Translations under genes and position numbers: made by a program
NCBI GenBank assembly: GCA_029953675.1
Contig: JAMWBK010000009.1
Coordinates: 1,364,001-1,428,000 of the forward strand
DNA: 64,000 bases
Source of the DNA: Rhodosorus marinus
Taxonomy: Eukaryota > Rhodophyta > Stylonematophyceae > Stylonematales > Stylonemataceae
Reading direction: 5' to 3'
Part shown: one piece after another, positions 12,158 through 22,973 of the stretch
Position numbering within the stretch: position 1 is the first letter of the stretch
Layout: each line of letters opens with the position of its first letter
The notes under the pieces: generated by a model
Told to the model about the DNA's origin: nothing
What the model saw: the letters and a program-made list of their open reading frames with translations, nothing else
The model's database searches: none

Positions 12158-12812
12158 AACAGTCAGGTTTATTTTCCAGTATTGATTGTCCTCAAAAAAA
12201 AAAAGCGAACAGTCCCTTCCTCCCGGACGCCATCCACTCCAGACCTTTCCAGGTCTTTCATTCTCCCCGACGCCCTCAGAAATTCAATAAATTGTTCGTT
12301 CAGTATTGCGGTTTTTAATAGGTTTTGTAACCAATCTTATTTAAGTGTCACCAGTTTCGATCACCGCCGGTGTCCGTTGCTGGTTTTCTTTCTTCTCGCT
12401 CCAACTTATCGTTTGTACATTGACCAGGGGGTTTTGGGGGGGTTCGCTCTAGTAGAATCGATAATGAAAACGAACTAGTTTTTATTGGAAAATCTGCGGA
12501 TGGAAACCGCATCGCTCAATCGTTTGGTGGAACGCTTCGCGGCAGCGTGATACCGCTGCCGCAAAGTTTTGGATTAAGGGTGCCCCCGCAGAAGCAGTTC
12601 GATTTATATAACACGAGAAAGAAATCGACATCCTCTGTGTTTTCGCTACCACAGTATTTCATCCATGCCCTATACCCACGTCCTATTCGTTGTTCCTATG
12701 CAATGAGTTTTTCGGGTCCGTTCAAGACGGAACTCATCCCCTAGACGCATAAAAAAGGCTCTTATTGAAATGTTCTTCTGGCGAATAATATCTCATTCTT
12801 CAAAACTCATTT
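12158..12812. other. intergenic region
   Basis: It holds the SURF2 5' flank and the eIF3c 3' flank. Open frames here are short and motif-free. Confidence 0.6.
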
Positions 12813-15800
12813 CTAGGCCTGCTTGTTCAGGAGGAGTGTGTAGTTCCTCTCGAACCGACCTCCGTCACGGTTTCGGTCATCGCGCTGGTAGTCTCTCCCA
12901 TATCGTCCGCCCGACTGACCCTGGTAACGACCACGCCCTCCCCGGCCTGCATCCCGAAGAGCAAGGAATGCTTAGGCGTTGGAAACTATGCCAACTCAAA
13001 ACTGCAAGAGCAATTGCGTTTTGCTTACCTCTATTGTTCCTATCTCTGTTATTCCAATCTCGTCCATCATCACGCTCGTCGCCCCGCCCTGAAAGGCCGC
13101 CGGACCTGGCCTCAATAAGCTTCTCGTTGTGTTCCAACGTAGACAAACATTTCTGAGCAACGTTCACCCCAAGGCTTTGCAACCTCGTCGGCTCAGTGCG
13201 TCTAATGATAACCGAGGCTGTAGGTTGATCCCAGCTTGCTCGGAGCTCTTCATTGATAATCATCTTGCTGATGACCGAGTGGACCTACAGTCTCCAAAAT
13301 CATAACTTAGTTCGCAGTGCTTTTATCGCGAGCCGTGGCAGGCAAAAATGTCACAGCCATACCTTCGATGGTTCCAGCTCAAATGTGGCTGAAAGGCGCT
13401 CAGTACTCAACGAGTTGTAGAAGCTTGAATACGTGAGAACGAACGTTCTCATACCCTCCACCTTCACGAGATCCTTCACTTTCGTAAGAGTTGACTGCAT
13501 CGTCCCCGCTATAGTATGCCAGAGGTAATTAGCAAACTGGTTAGAGTCATAGTGAGCAAAAGGCGGCTCGCGTTGGCTGGAAGTCTTACCTTCTAAGCTC
13601 TGCCAAGCTCTAATTGATGCAATGATCTCGTACGCTTTCCTCCAGTCGCATGACATCAAGCATCTCGACGCGCTCATGACGTGATCACGCGTATTTTCTG
13701 CGGGTCCAGAGAAGGCTTGCTTCGCAGACGTTCTGAGATAATACTGAAAGGTTCGTGAAATCACCCTTCTCTTGTTTCCAGTGTCGCCACGCAATCTGGA
13801 CAGAGCAATATTCGGCAACTCTAGCAGCATTGCGGACACCAAATGCGCAGTGTCGATGAGGTCCAACGACAAATGCATATGATACGGAATTTGACGCTTC
13901 TTCTCGGCCCGTTCTTGTTCAGCTGTCTTGTCGTAGCCTCGAACTTGAATCATACCCTGCGCGAGCAGCTCTCGTAGTCTTATTGCACCTCCTCCAGATC
14001 CTGTGTAGGATGCTGTGCATAGTTCTTGCAGAGCCATGTGACACTCATACGGCATACCTAGCCGAAATGCGCATAGACCAATCTGTGGAAAAATCAACCA
14101 CAAATTCTAGCATGAGACAACGACACCTACCGATCGCAAAGGAAAGTAACGCTGAAACTAGGAGCGTCCTACCTGGGCCATTGTCCTGTTGAAAAGGACC
14201 TGCAGAGAAATGTCCAACATGTGTATGGATTCCTGAAGATGACTCAGCAAAAGCATGTCCCGAGCCTCGTAATAACGATTGCCGAGGGCGTGGTTATAGA
14301 TGTGGCAAAGCATGGTCTGGCTCTTGGCTCGTTCTTCCCCGTAGCGGTACACGAGCACAGCCAGCTCCTGAAGTGACTTCTCCGGAAGGCCTGGTTCGTC
14401 CGAAGAGGCCTTGTTCAGCTCTTTGATTTGCTGAAGAAGTTCGTCCGACTTGTAATAAATATGAAGAATGCGCCGGGAAGCGATTCTGGCAGCTCTTGAT
14501 CTGTCATCAAGCATAGACTCGAAGAAGTCCTGCGCATCCGCCATAAGATCAAGAAGCGGTCGTTCGTCCTTCAAAAGCTCGACATATGCTTGCCCATAAG
14601 CGTCCGTATCCTGCCAGGCTCTGAACAGCTCATCATCTAGCCCTTCCACGAGAGTGGCAAGGTCCCCGCGAAGCTTCATGCTCGCGTTTTCTGCCCCGTC
14701 AGCGGTTTGTTTTGCTTCGGTTTTCTTGATTAAATTTTCTTCTTCCTCGTCCTCATCACCGATAATAAGCTAATTAAAGAAAGCCACAACAGCGGAAAAA
14801 AATTATATTCAGCACCTTGTCGCAGAAATGAGGGGGGGCGTGGAATCTTTTGGCGTTACCGTTTGGGCCTTCTCCATGAGAAGCACCTCCGCTTCACCAG
14901 CCTCTTCATATTCAATTGTAGTGGGGTTCTCCCTGGAAATCTTTAGAAGTTCTCTCATATTGCTAACCGCATCCCTCCACGCACTTGGGAGCATGTGCGC
15001 CGTCCCAGGGGCCATAATGTCGAACTGTGCTGAGATCACAGCGAGAAGGATCTCCGCCTTCTGCTTCGCAGACTTCGCTCCAGCGAGAAGCTCCTTAATA
15101 TGATTTACGTGCTCCTCCTTGTCTGTCCCTTTCCTTCCCCTGGTAGCCAGAACCTCGCGGAGCCTGACGTTCAGTTGGTCCTCGTTCATCTCCTCTAGCG
15201 TGAGCTCGGTCTTTGCTGCTTTCTCCTCTGCTGTTCATTGCAATAAAAAAGATTACGGTGACTTAGCGGGTGAGACACTCAAACACGCTGAACACTTGTC
15301 AGTGTCCTGACCTGCTTCGAAACCATCATTATCATCATCCGCATCGGCACCCTTGGGTCTTGATCCATCCGCTGAATACGGAAACAAAGACAGGAGCCAA
15401 AACTATGATTAGAAACAACACACCTTCCACGCAGTATACGAGCGCGATGTCCATCGCATCGATCTTCTTTTGGGGAAAGTTTAGTTTACCTTCCTCTAAA
15501 GGCATTATAACATCGTCATCATCGAGGCTCCGCTCTTCATCCCTGAATTTTTGCATCGCCGGCTCATGCTCTTTGAAATCCTTTCGTGTACGCTGTTTCA
15601 CAGCGTTGAACGCCTTCGTATTGGTCTTCGAGAGTTTAAGGGAAGCTTTGTTGTCCTTTGTCTTGGTCAAGAAATCTTGAATGATCACAAGAGATCCAAT
15701 GAATACGTCCGGTACCTGAACCAATCCAAAAAAAACACAGTCAGTAAACCAAGGCCGCCTTCCTCAGTACTCTACGGCATTTCGTTGTTTTCCAAAAGAA

Positions 15801-16258
15801 ATGTACCGTCGGCTTCTTGCGGGAAACAATATCACGCTTCATGTGTTTCTCCAGCTGGAGGTTGAGATTCTCATAGTCCGTAAGGATACTGATCCAATCG
15901 TTAATCTTCATGTGGTTCCGCAGCTTGTGAGAGGTATCCACCATGGCCTCGAAACGCTTAACCTTCCCTGATTTGATCTCGCGTTTCTCATCTTCTTCCT
16001 CAGAATCGGAACCGACGAGAAAGCGAGATCGATCTCCTGGCCCGGCATCGCTATCGTCGTCGGAATCGGATTCCTCGAATTCTTCATCACCTAAATGACC
16101 GAAGACAAGAAGAAGAAACATTTCGTAAGCATATCTGGTCAAAAGAAATGCCCGGCGATCGCTGAAGTCAGGAACCTACTCCTCTCACTCTCCTCTTCGG
16201 AACTCTCCTCCGAACTCGCCGAGCCATAGAACCTCGATTGGGCTCGAACGCGACTCAT
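12813..16258 (-). CDS. EIF3C: translation initiation factor eIF3 subunit c
   Basis: Nine exons on the minus strand (16258-16180, 16090-15807, 15715-15490, 15371-15312, 15230-14860, 14769-14173, 14082-13363, 13284-13029, 12946-12813) join in phase to 908 residues; human eIF3c has 913. The N-terminus MSRVRAQSRFYGS followed by acidic tracts, then RKDFKEHEPAMQKFRD, REVLATRGRKGTDKEEHVNH, ISAQFDIMAPGTAHMLPSAW, LCHIYNHALGNRYYEARDML, QIPYHMHLSLDLIDTAHLVS and SRTFQYYLRTSAKQAFSGP are family hallmarks. The PCI domain lies near residues 690-850, and the tail is rich in RGG/RDR repeats. The protein is a core scaffold of eIF3 on the 40S subunit and binds eIF1 and eIF5 through its N-terminal region. Confidence 0.96.
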
Positions 16259-16359
16259 GATGACCTAAATTTGTAAATTTGTAATCCGAACTCAAAAAAT
16301 CCGTAGATCAAATATCTACTTGTGTCTCTCGTTCCTCAATATACCCAAAAAGAAATCAT

Positions 16360-16473
16360 GCTACTTCCTACACGCATCTTCCCCAAGGTCAGCCTTATCC
16401 AATTCGTCCTCCTCGACAATGGCAACAAGCCCAAGCCCTGTGACGGACGACACTTTGACAAATCCTCGAAAAC
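16360..16473 (-). CDS. orphan terminal exon-like segment upstream of eIF3c
   Basis: Right after a good acceptor (ATTCTTCAG) the minus strand reads GFVKVSSVTGLGLVAIVEED and then ELDKADLGEDACRK before a TAG at 16360-16362. Codon composition is coding-like and contrasts with the A/T-rich flanks. No upstream exon could be joined to it in the next 800 bases. It may be the 3' end of a gene with distant exons, an alternative 5' exon context of eIF3c, or a pseudogene remnant. Confidence 0.3.
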
Positions 16474-17290
16474 CTGAAGAATTCCCATATATACAGTAAA
16501 ACTAAGCAAAAACAATATTACTTTTTTGGAAAATCCGTAGGATGGGGTAAAAAGCCGAAAATCGCGAGAACGTATTGATAGATTTTACCAGCCCGGCAGA
16601 TGCTCTTCTTTAGTTGGGTAAAAACTACTAAATTATCGTTAAGTTAGGCTTTCACAAAATTCCTAGGCCCAACTCTCTTTGTATTTGGGAAGGGACTGGT
16701 ATGATAACCCCCCCCCCCTTAGAGTTAATGCTTCTGGACATCAGAACTGAGTTTTTTTAGAAATTGAGCGTTCCTGGACGCCGGCGAAAAAAAAACGTTC
16801 AAGGGCAAGAATCTTATATATAGAAATATTATTTTCTAGAATAGCCTTTTTGGACGACTTATAGGTACAGTTTTTAGGCTTTTTCGGCACGAATCTCTAT
16901 TTAACAAAATATTTTGAATCAAATGTACCCATAGATCTGGAGAGAGATACTTAATTCTGGACCAAGAACAGCGCCAGATATATTTATTTAATATACGAAT
17001 ACAGTAATAGCAATCTTTAAAGCGCCAATATTGACTGAATTGTTGAAATGCCTTACTGAGCGGTATTTCCTTGTTTCCCGCGAAACTCATGTGCTTTGGG
17101 AACATTCGCCAGTCCAATCTCTTGTGCTGGCCAACAGAATTTTAACTGAGAATCTTGTACTGGCGGTGATTAGCATTCACAGCTGGATAGGGGCAGAATG
17201 GAGTGAAAACGGATGCCTAGGACGTAGTGGTTGGCACTGGCTGGGTTTGGGAGGAGGTGGAGAGAACATCTTTCCACAAATGTTGTGATC
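16474..17290. other. intergenic, A/T-rich
   Basis: An A/T-rich stretch with homopolymer runs (a poly-C near 16710, a poly-A near 16790). Two opposing open frames near 16836-17288 have no recognisable content. No gene is supported. Confidence 0.5.
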
Positions 17291-19778
17291 ATGGATGGAG
17301 GTGAACTAACACAGGTGCTTGTTGAGTTTGGGGAGGACTTATGTCGAAGCGGTCGGGTTAGATCTGCGGCACTTGCTTTCGAGGCCAGTTTGAAGACTGA
17401 TGAGGCCTTACGGATGTCTCCCAGAGCTCAGGCACGGATAAGGTTGAGAGCTGCAGATTACATGCTCAAGTTTTGCTCTGTCGACGGTATGAATACGCTC
17501 AAGATTCTTTTGTTTTCCGTTTTGTGTATTCTAATTCGAATGGGCGTTCGTAGATGTGAGCCTGGGGCGAATAGCGCACAATTTGGAAAAAGCTGAGATT
17601 CTTGTCAACGGACTAGAACATTCATTGGCAAAGGACTGGCTGATCCTTAAGGGCCTTCAAGTCCAGACGTATAGTCGATTGCAACTACATGGCAAAGGAA
17701 TGCGTGCCACAACCGATGCCTTGACGGGGCTGAACGTAATCAGCTCTGCCATAGGTCCTTCGGAAGCGAGGAAATGGATTTTCTACTTTCGATTCAAAGC
17801 TGTGGAACTGTCCAGAGATTCAGGGGATTATAAAGTATGCTATTCCAGTACTATTCATGTTGTCATGTTTGTGAATCTCACATGTTCCTCGTGCTCCATT
17901 GCTAGGGTGCGCGAAAGTTCATTGAGGAGAACATTGCAGCGGCACGGACTTTGAAAGATACTGTCCTCTTGGCTGCGTGCTTGCTGGTGAGAGCGCAGTA
18001 CTGCATGGGGATTACCCCCATGGAGGAGGATGAAGTACTTGAAGGTCTTCGTGAGGTGGACCTGGTCTTACGCGGTCTAGCCAAACAGCCAGGCGACGAT
18101 GCAAGGAATCCTGCAACCCAGATGCTGCGATCTTGCGCCGATGTTTTACGGTGAGTTGGGCAGCGCATGTCGTTGTCAGGGCGTCCTCCGCTTACGAGAT
18201 TTGTGCATTAGTGTTCTTCGTGCAGGACTTTCATGGATATTCGCCTGGGTCAGCTTGCTGGGGTGGACAGGCGATTACGACGGATAGTTGAAAACGCTCG
18301 CATTCTCGGGGATCACCAAGCTGAACCAACTTGGCAATGGCTACCGTCGCATGTGATATATTATATTGCGTCCCATTTTAAATACTTGACGGGAGCTGCG
18401 GTAAGGAGAACCCCGCCACTGTCACTGAGAGTCGAGATGTCTCTGTCCTTAAACAATTTTCTACGAACTTTTCCAGAGCGAATCCAATGAGAGATCCTCC
18501 GCCCTGGATCCATTGCCGAAGGAACTGTTGACGCAGGACTTTGAAATCGACAATGTGCAGAAACTATTTCAGCCTATGGGTGAAGGCAGAGATGATGATG
18601 AATACTTTCATTTGTCGCCGAGGGCCCTTACAAGTCTGGCGGCGATGCTTTTGGAAGGCAGGGCCCGGTGAGTTTGCCGTTCTGTGTCGTTGTGGATCAA
18701 AACTCATGAAAGCTGAGAAGCAACTTCTGTACGAACTATTCGCAACTAGGTTTCACCTTAGCAAGTGCAACTTCGCTAAAGCTGAGGATTGCATCGGCGC
18801 CGTTGAGAACGTCGTTCATGAAGGCTTCGCGGAAGTACCATCGACACTGCACCAACTGAAAGGTCAGATTTGATGAACCTTCGCGAACGACGCTTGAAGA
18901 CGGTGTACGGTTTTTGTTCTGAATCTAGATTCCTGCTCACAGGTGAACTGGCTGCGCTCGGGGGAGGCTTGTCAGACAAAGCTCGGAATGCTTTCTTGCA
19001 AGCAAAGAACTTGAGTGGAGAGAGCTCTGATGTAAGAATGCTCGCAGACGCCTATTTAGCGCTTTTCCGCAAAAACGCCAGTGATAATATTAGGTTCGAG
19101 AGGACGCGAGGAACCGAGTCCGGCGTCGAATCGCAAAGGGAGAGGAATCCTCTAGTTAAGGTTTGTCATCCAAGATTGAGCTGCCCGGACCACTTCACGT
19201 TGAAGTACCGCTGAATATCGTTCTGATCTATTCCGCAGGCAACGGCGAGCCTACTGCACGCTGCCGGGTGTCTGCACAGAGGGTTTCAAGAATCTGCGCA
19301 GACTAGAAAAGCTTTAAGGGAATGTCTGAGCCTCATCTGCTTCGAATGCAAGGGCGCACTCTCTTATCAAAGCAAACAGGTGAGTTTCTCAGCGGGGCGC
19401 CATGGGATAGGGCGGGAGCTCTTACTGGTAAACATCTTGTGGAATTCAGATATCTTCGAATGCACTTTGGCTCCTCAGTCAATTCTATCTTTGCTTGATT
19501 GGGAACACTTCGGAATCCCAAAACTGGACAAGGACAGCAATCGAGATGAGTCGAGAAACCCAAGATCTGCACTCCGAGCAAAAGACCGTTCAACTGAAAA
19601 TGGTAGGACTGTCCTCATGTCTGGATGTACACGGAGCATCTCTTGACAGACTCTAACGATCTGCTCTTGATAGGACCTTCACAAGAGAGCAAGGGAACTG
19701 GACGCGTACGAGCAGGCGAGAAAGCAGAAAGAACTTGTCGAGGTGGAATACAAGAGGAGGAGAAAAGAGGCATATTGA
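17291..19778 (+). CDS. SCC4: cohesin loader subunit SCC4/MAU2 (TPR protein)
   Basis: About nine exons starting MDGGELTQVLVEFGEDLCRS. Placed boundaries include 17291-17486, 17554-17834, 17906-18150, 18226-18400, 18477-18667, 18750-18862 and 18943 onward. The chain is all-helical TPR: ALAFEASLKTDEALRM, IAHNLEKAEILVNGLEHSLA, SGDYKGARKFIEENIAAA, MDIRLGQLAGVDRRLRRIVE, NFAKAEDCIGAVENVVHEGF. It ends with ISSNALWLLSQFYLCLIGNT and a charged helix RARELDAYEQARKQKE. The HNLEKAE repeat and the C-terminal SSN-LW-LS block match plant SCC4 and animal MAU2, which form a heterodimer with SCC2/NIPBL to load cohesin onto chromatin. The final exons are less exactly placed. The family call rests on motif memory. 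Confidence 0.72.
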
Positions 19779-19834
19779 TATCTATTCCGCAATCTCTGTA
19801 AAAACTGTACATATTGCATTTGTTAAATCATCAA

Positions 19835-22308
19835 TCATGTGGCAACTGACTTCGAAGCGAGCGTCCTCTCCATGGTCTCAACCCATGAACTCAATTTCTC
19901 GTTGAAGATCTCAGGCACTTCGTCGTGCGGGCAATGGCCTGCATTGAGAAGAGTAACTTGGGCCTGCAAAAAGGGGCGGCCATAAGGTTCAGAAGAAGGA
20001 ACATTTGCAGACCATGGAACTTCGCGATCTCAATGAGCTTACCTCTGGATAGACAACTCCAATATTCCTTGCGCGAGCGCTTGCGTCATTCAGAGGGTCT
20101 TTCGAACCGGTCAGCACTAGCAATGGTCCCGTATAACCTTTGAACAAGTCAATCAAGGTTCTTCTCGAGGGTAACCTTCTCCCAGATTCCAGAACATATG
20201 CTGCGCCAGGGTCAGTTGAGTCCCTATAGATATCTTTCACGAGCCTGAAGTATAGTTTTCGAATATCAGGCGACTGGTATTCACAATCGCTGCCGTTTAA
20301 CAACTACTTACTCGTTAGTGACTTCCTCTGGGCTAGTTGGGTACAACTTAACTAGGATGCTCCGGATTTGCGACTGCAGTAGGAAGATTGCTCCCTTGGA
20401 AACATTTACAACAACCTCGTTCCGGCTGAGACGTTCTTGACTCATACCTTCATCAGGAGCGGATTCTCTACAAGTTGGAGATCAAGCGTTCCACTGTAAG
20501 AGGTCTCTACGCTCATTTCACTGGAAAGGCCGGGGCCGGGGGAAGTGAAAACAAAAATCCTTACCCAAGGCTTCCCGCACTATTCACAAGGACTGCGCCC
20601 TTGCAAAGACTTGGATAGTGATCTGCAACAAACGACATGGACATGTATCCTCCAATCGAATTTCCCACGACGTAAACTGGTTCTCGAACGACGTCTCTGA
20701 CGAAATCAGCGATCTGGGCTTCCCAAAGATGCTGCGTATAGTGCGTTGCGGGCTTCTCAGACCTGATGGGGTCGAGGGCAAGTTAGATGAAATCGAGGTT
20801 CCGATTCCTGGAATTGCCACAGTGTATGATACCTGCCAAAGCCAATCAAATCAAGAGCGAACAGCTTCAAATTTGCTCCTCTCAAGCCCGTCAAGTTCTT
20901 GACAAAGTGCTGTGAGCTGGCTCCGAATCCGTGAACGAAGAGGATCGCAGGTGCATCTGGACTTGACAGGGCGCCCATGGAGCGGAATCGAACTAAACAT
21001 CCTCTCCACAGCCAGTACCTATAGTCCTCAGCAGGCATTCCCAGTAAGTACTGGACAACTAAATATGAGGAACGGAAGCGACTGCGCGGGCTTACTTCCA
21101 ATCAGTCTTTGAATTGAGTGTATCTCCCAACGCCATCCGCCGATGCCAGTCCTTTGCTCTTGCTTTCTCTCCAGCACCCGCAAAGCTCAATTGCGCCATT
21201 GAAACACACCCATAGTTCAGCGGCCGTCGCAGCGTCCTGTCCAGATGACGTGTGAATTCGATTGGAGGGTGTTGGAGGTCTCAAATCATATCCAGTTCAT
21301 GAGCGTACCTGAACAGATCCTTGTTCTCCTTGGTCATTGATTTCAGGCAGACGTCTGGATCCGAAAGTAGCTCCCGCGCGGTGAATGATAACAGGCCGTT
21401 GGTGTTTTCATCATCGGCTTTCTCCATTTCTTCAAGATAGGTGGATGTGAAGACATCTTTTGCATACTCTGACACTGTTACGTCGCCAAGCTTTTCCACC
21501 ATAGAGCCCACGTCCGGTGGTGATGGAAGGGTGGTCGGTGCTGGACTTGGCCGAGGGGTTCCCAGCGAAATCGACTTTAAACCTGCGCCGGATATCAAGA
21601 ATCCAAAAACCACGACATTTGTTTTTTCGCCGCGTTAGAAACCACTTTTGCTGCACCTTTTTCAGGGTCTAGCTGCTCGTGCTAAGGTCGCGTACCCTTC
21701 CAACGTGAATAATGTGACTCTGGATGGGGCATTGAGTCATCTCCAAGGATAGTCTCGTCGACAACATTGACTTGTCCCTCAAAATTGGAAAGAATCATGT
21801 CGTAATTACGTTGCCAGCCATGTTCCGCTGACCTCGTGGCATAGAGTGCGTCCGCCTTAATCTCGCTCGCGAACTTGGTAACCTGTGCAGCAGGGACCAT
21901 CAACAAAGTAAGAATACTAGGTCTGCGCGAGCTTTTGAAAAGAATATCTCGCGCTACCTCTTCACCCGCAATGCCAGACCTCACGAACAGATTTGAGCCC
22001 CTGCTAACCAACTCCTCGCGCAATGCCTCCAGGGCATCGTTCAGGAACAACAGGTCCGCAGGAGGTGAGCCCAGAAGAAGCGGATCTTGTACAAAAAGGA
22101 CCGCCAAGCGATCTTCATTCTGAGCAGCTCGAATTGCCGCCTGATCTTCAATCCGGATATCTCTGTACACCCAAACCAGACCCACATTCCTTCGAACTCT
22201 GCATCGATTTCGAAAGCCAGACGGACCAGCACCTACCCCTAGCGCAAGGGCAAAGCCAGTGGGTCTCCACTCTCCAAGAACACCTGTTTTTTCTGCGTAC
22301 GTTATCAT
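19835..22308 (-). CDS. photolyase N-terminal domain fused to alpha/beta-hydrolase
   Basis: Multi-exon minus-strand gene. Residues ~45-200 form a photolyase/cryptochrome alpha/beta (antenna) domain: GLVWVYRDIRIEDQ, RLAVLFVQDPLLL, DALEALREELVSRGSNLFVR, HGWQRNYDMIL. A linker rich in Pro/Ser and a helical segment follow. The second half is an alpha/beta-hydrolase: DWKYWLWRGCLVRF, PAILFVHGFGASSQHF, LDLIGFGRSEKP, nucleophile elbow GNSIGG, LVLTGSKDPLND and a final LLNAGHCPHDEVPE with the catalytic His. The FAD-binding half of photolyase is absent, so DNA repair by the photolyase domain is unlikely. I recall the same two-domain order in green-plant annotations. Its stop lies only 56 nt from the SCC4 stop on the other strand. 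The substrate is unknown; a plastid location is possible but not shown. Confidence 0.85.
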
Positions 22309-22973
22309 CGCACGTATTCTCTTCCAACAAGGCCTCGAGACCCCTTCTCCTTCAGCTAGCCCGTCCCCAAAAGCTATGCGATCCTCTTCTCATGCCAATC
22401 ATCCCAAAAACCTCCAAAAAATAAATATCATCTTATTGATTAAATTACATGTTAATCTTAGGTACTTTAAGATCAATCACAATTTCTTCATTTATTGAAT
22501 ACTAAGCGATCCTGAAAAGCCAATGGGTTTCTCTGAAATTTGAGAGATGTCCAATAATAGTTGATGAACATCTATACAAATCGATTCATTCCTTTTTCTA
22601 ACCGATACGATAGGGCTGCGTGTTTTGGTGTGCTCAATGAGTGTGGCTCTTCGGCATGAGCTTCGCAACGCTGTATTGTTTGATCCCTCAGTTCTCATCA
22701 ACGGTGAGACCAGCGTCTCAATTTGAATTGCGTGGTTCATAAGTGTCAGGCTCTTCCGATGGCGCTTTAGAGGTCGCGAGGTAAACCGGTATCCGTTAGT
22801 AGTTTTGCTCCACACTCCACCGGAGAATTTTCCTTTCGACGGGAGGATGGAAACATCAACGCAGCCGTTTGTGAATTTCGACAGATTAGCATACTTTTCA
22901 ACCAAAAAACATGCATCTTTGCGTGTCATCAAGGTTGATGTGCTCAGCCATTTTCCGAGGAAAGTCGACTGAT
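22309..22973. other. intergenic region with an unconfirmed minus-strand ORF
   Basis: A 146-codon frame (22492-22932, minus) begins 41 nt past the UbiA-monooxygenase stop. Its product (MMTRKDACFLVEKYANLSKF..., Ser/Arg-rich later) matches no family I know, and frames of this length arise by chance in 64 kb. It is recorded only because it is the longest unexplained frame next to the fusion gene. Confidence 0.25.

Noticed and set aside
21021-21103. A 37-nt intron in the photolyase-hydrolase gene
   Set aside because: The first acceptor after the donor breaks the frame. An acceptor further on gives a 77-nt intron and the expected hydrolase sequence DWKYWLWRG, so no ultra-short intron is needed.
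22492-22932. 146-codon minus frame as partner of the UbiA-monooxygenase gene
   Set aside because: No recognisable family, no splice evidence, and length within chance expectation; kept only as a note.
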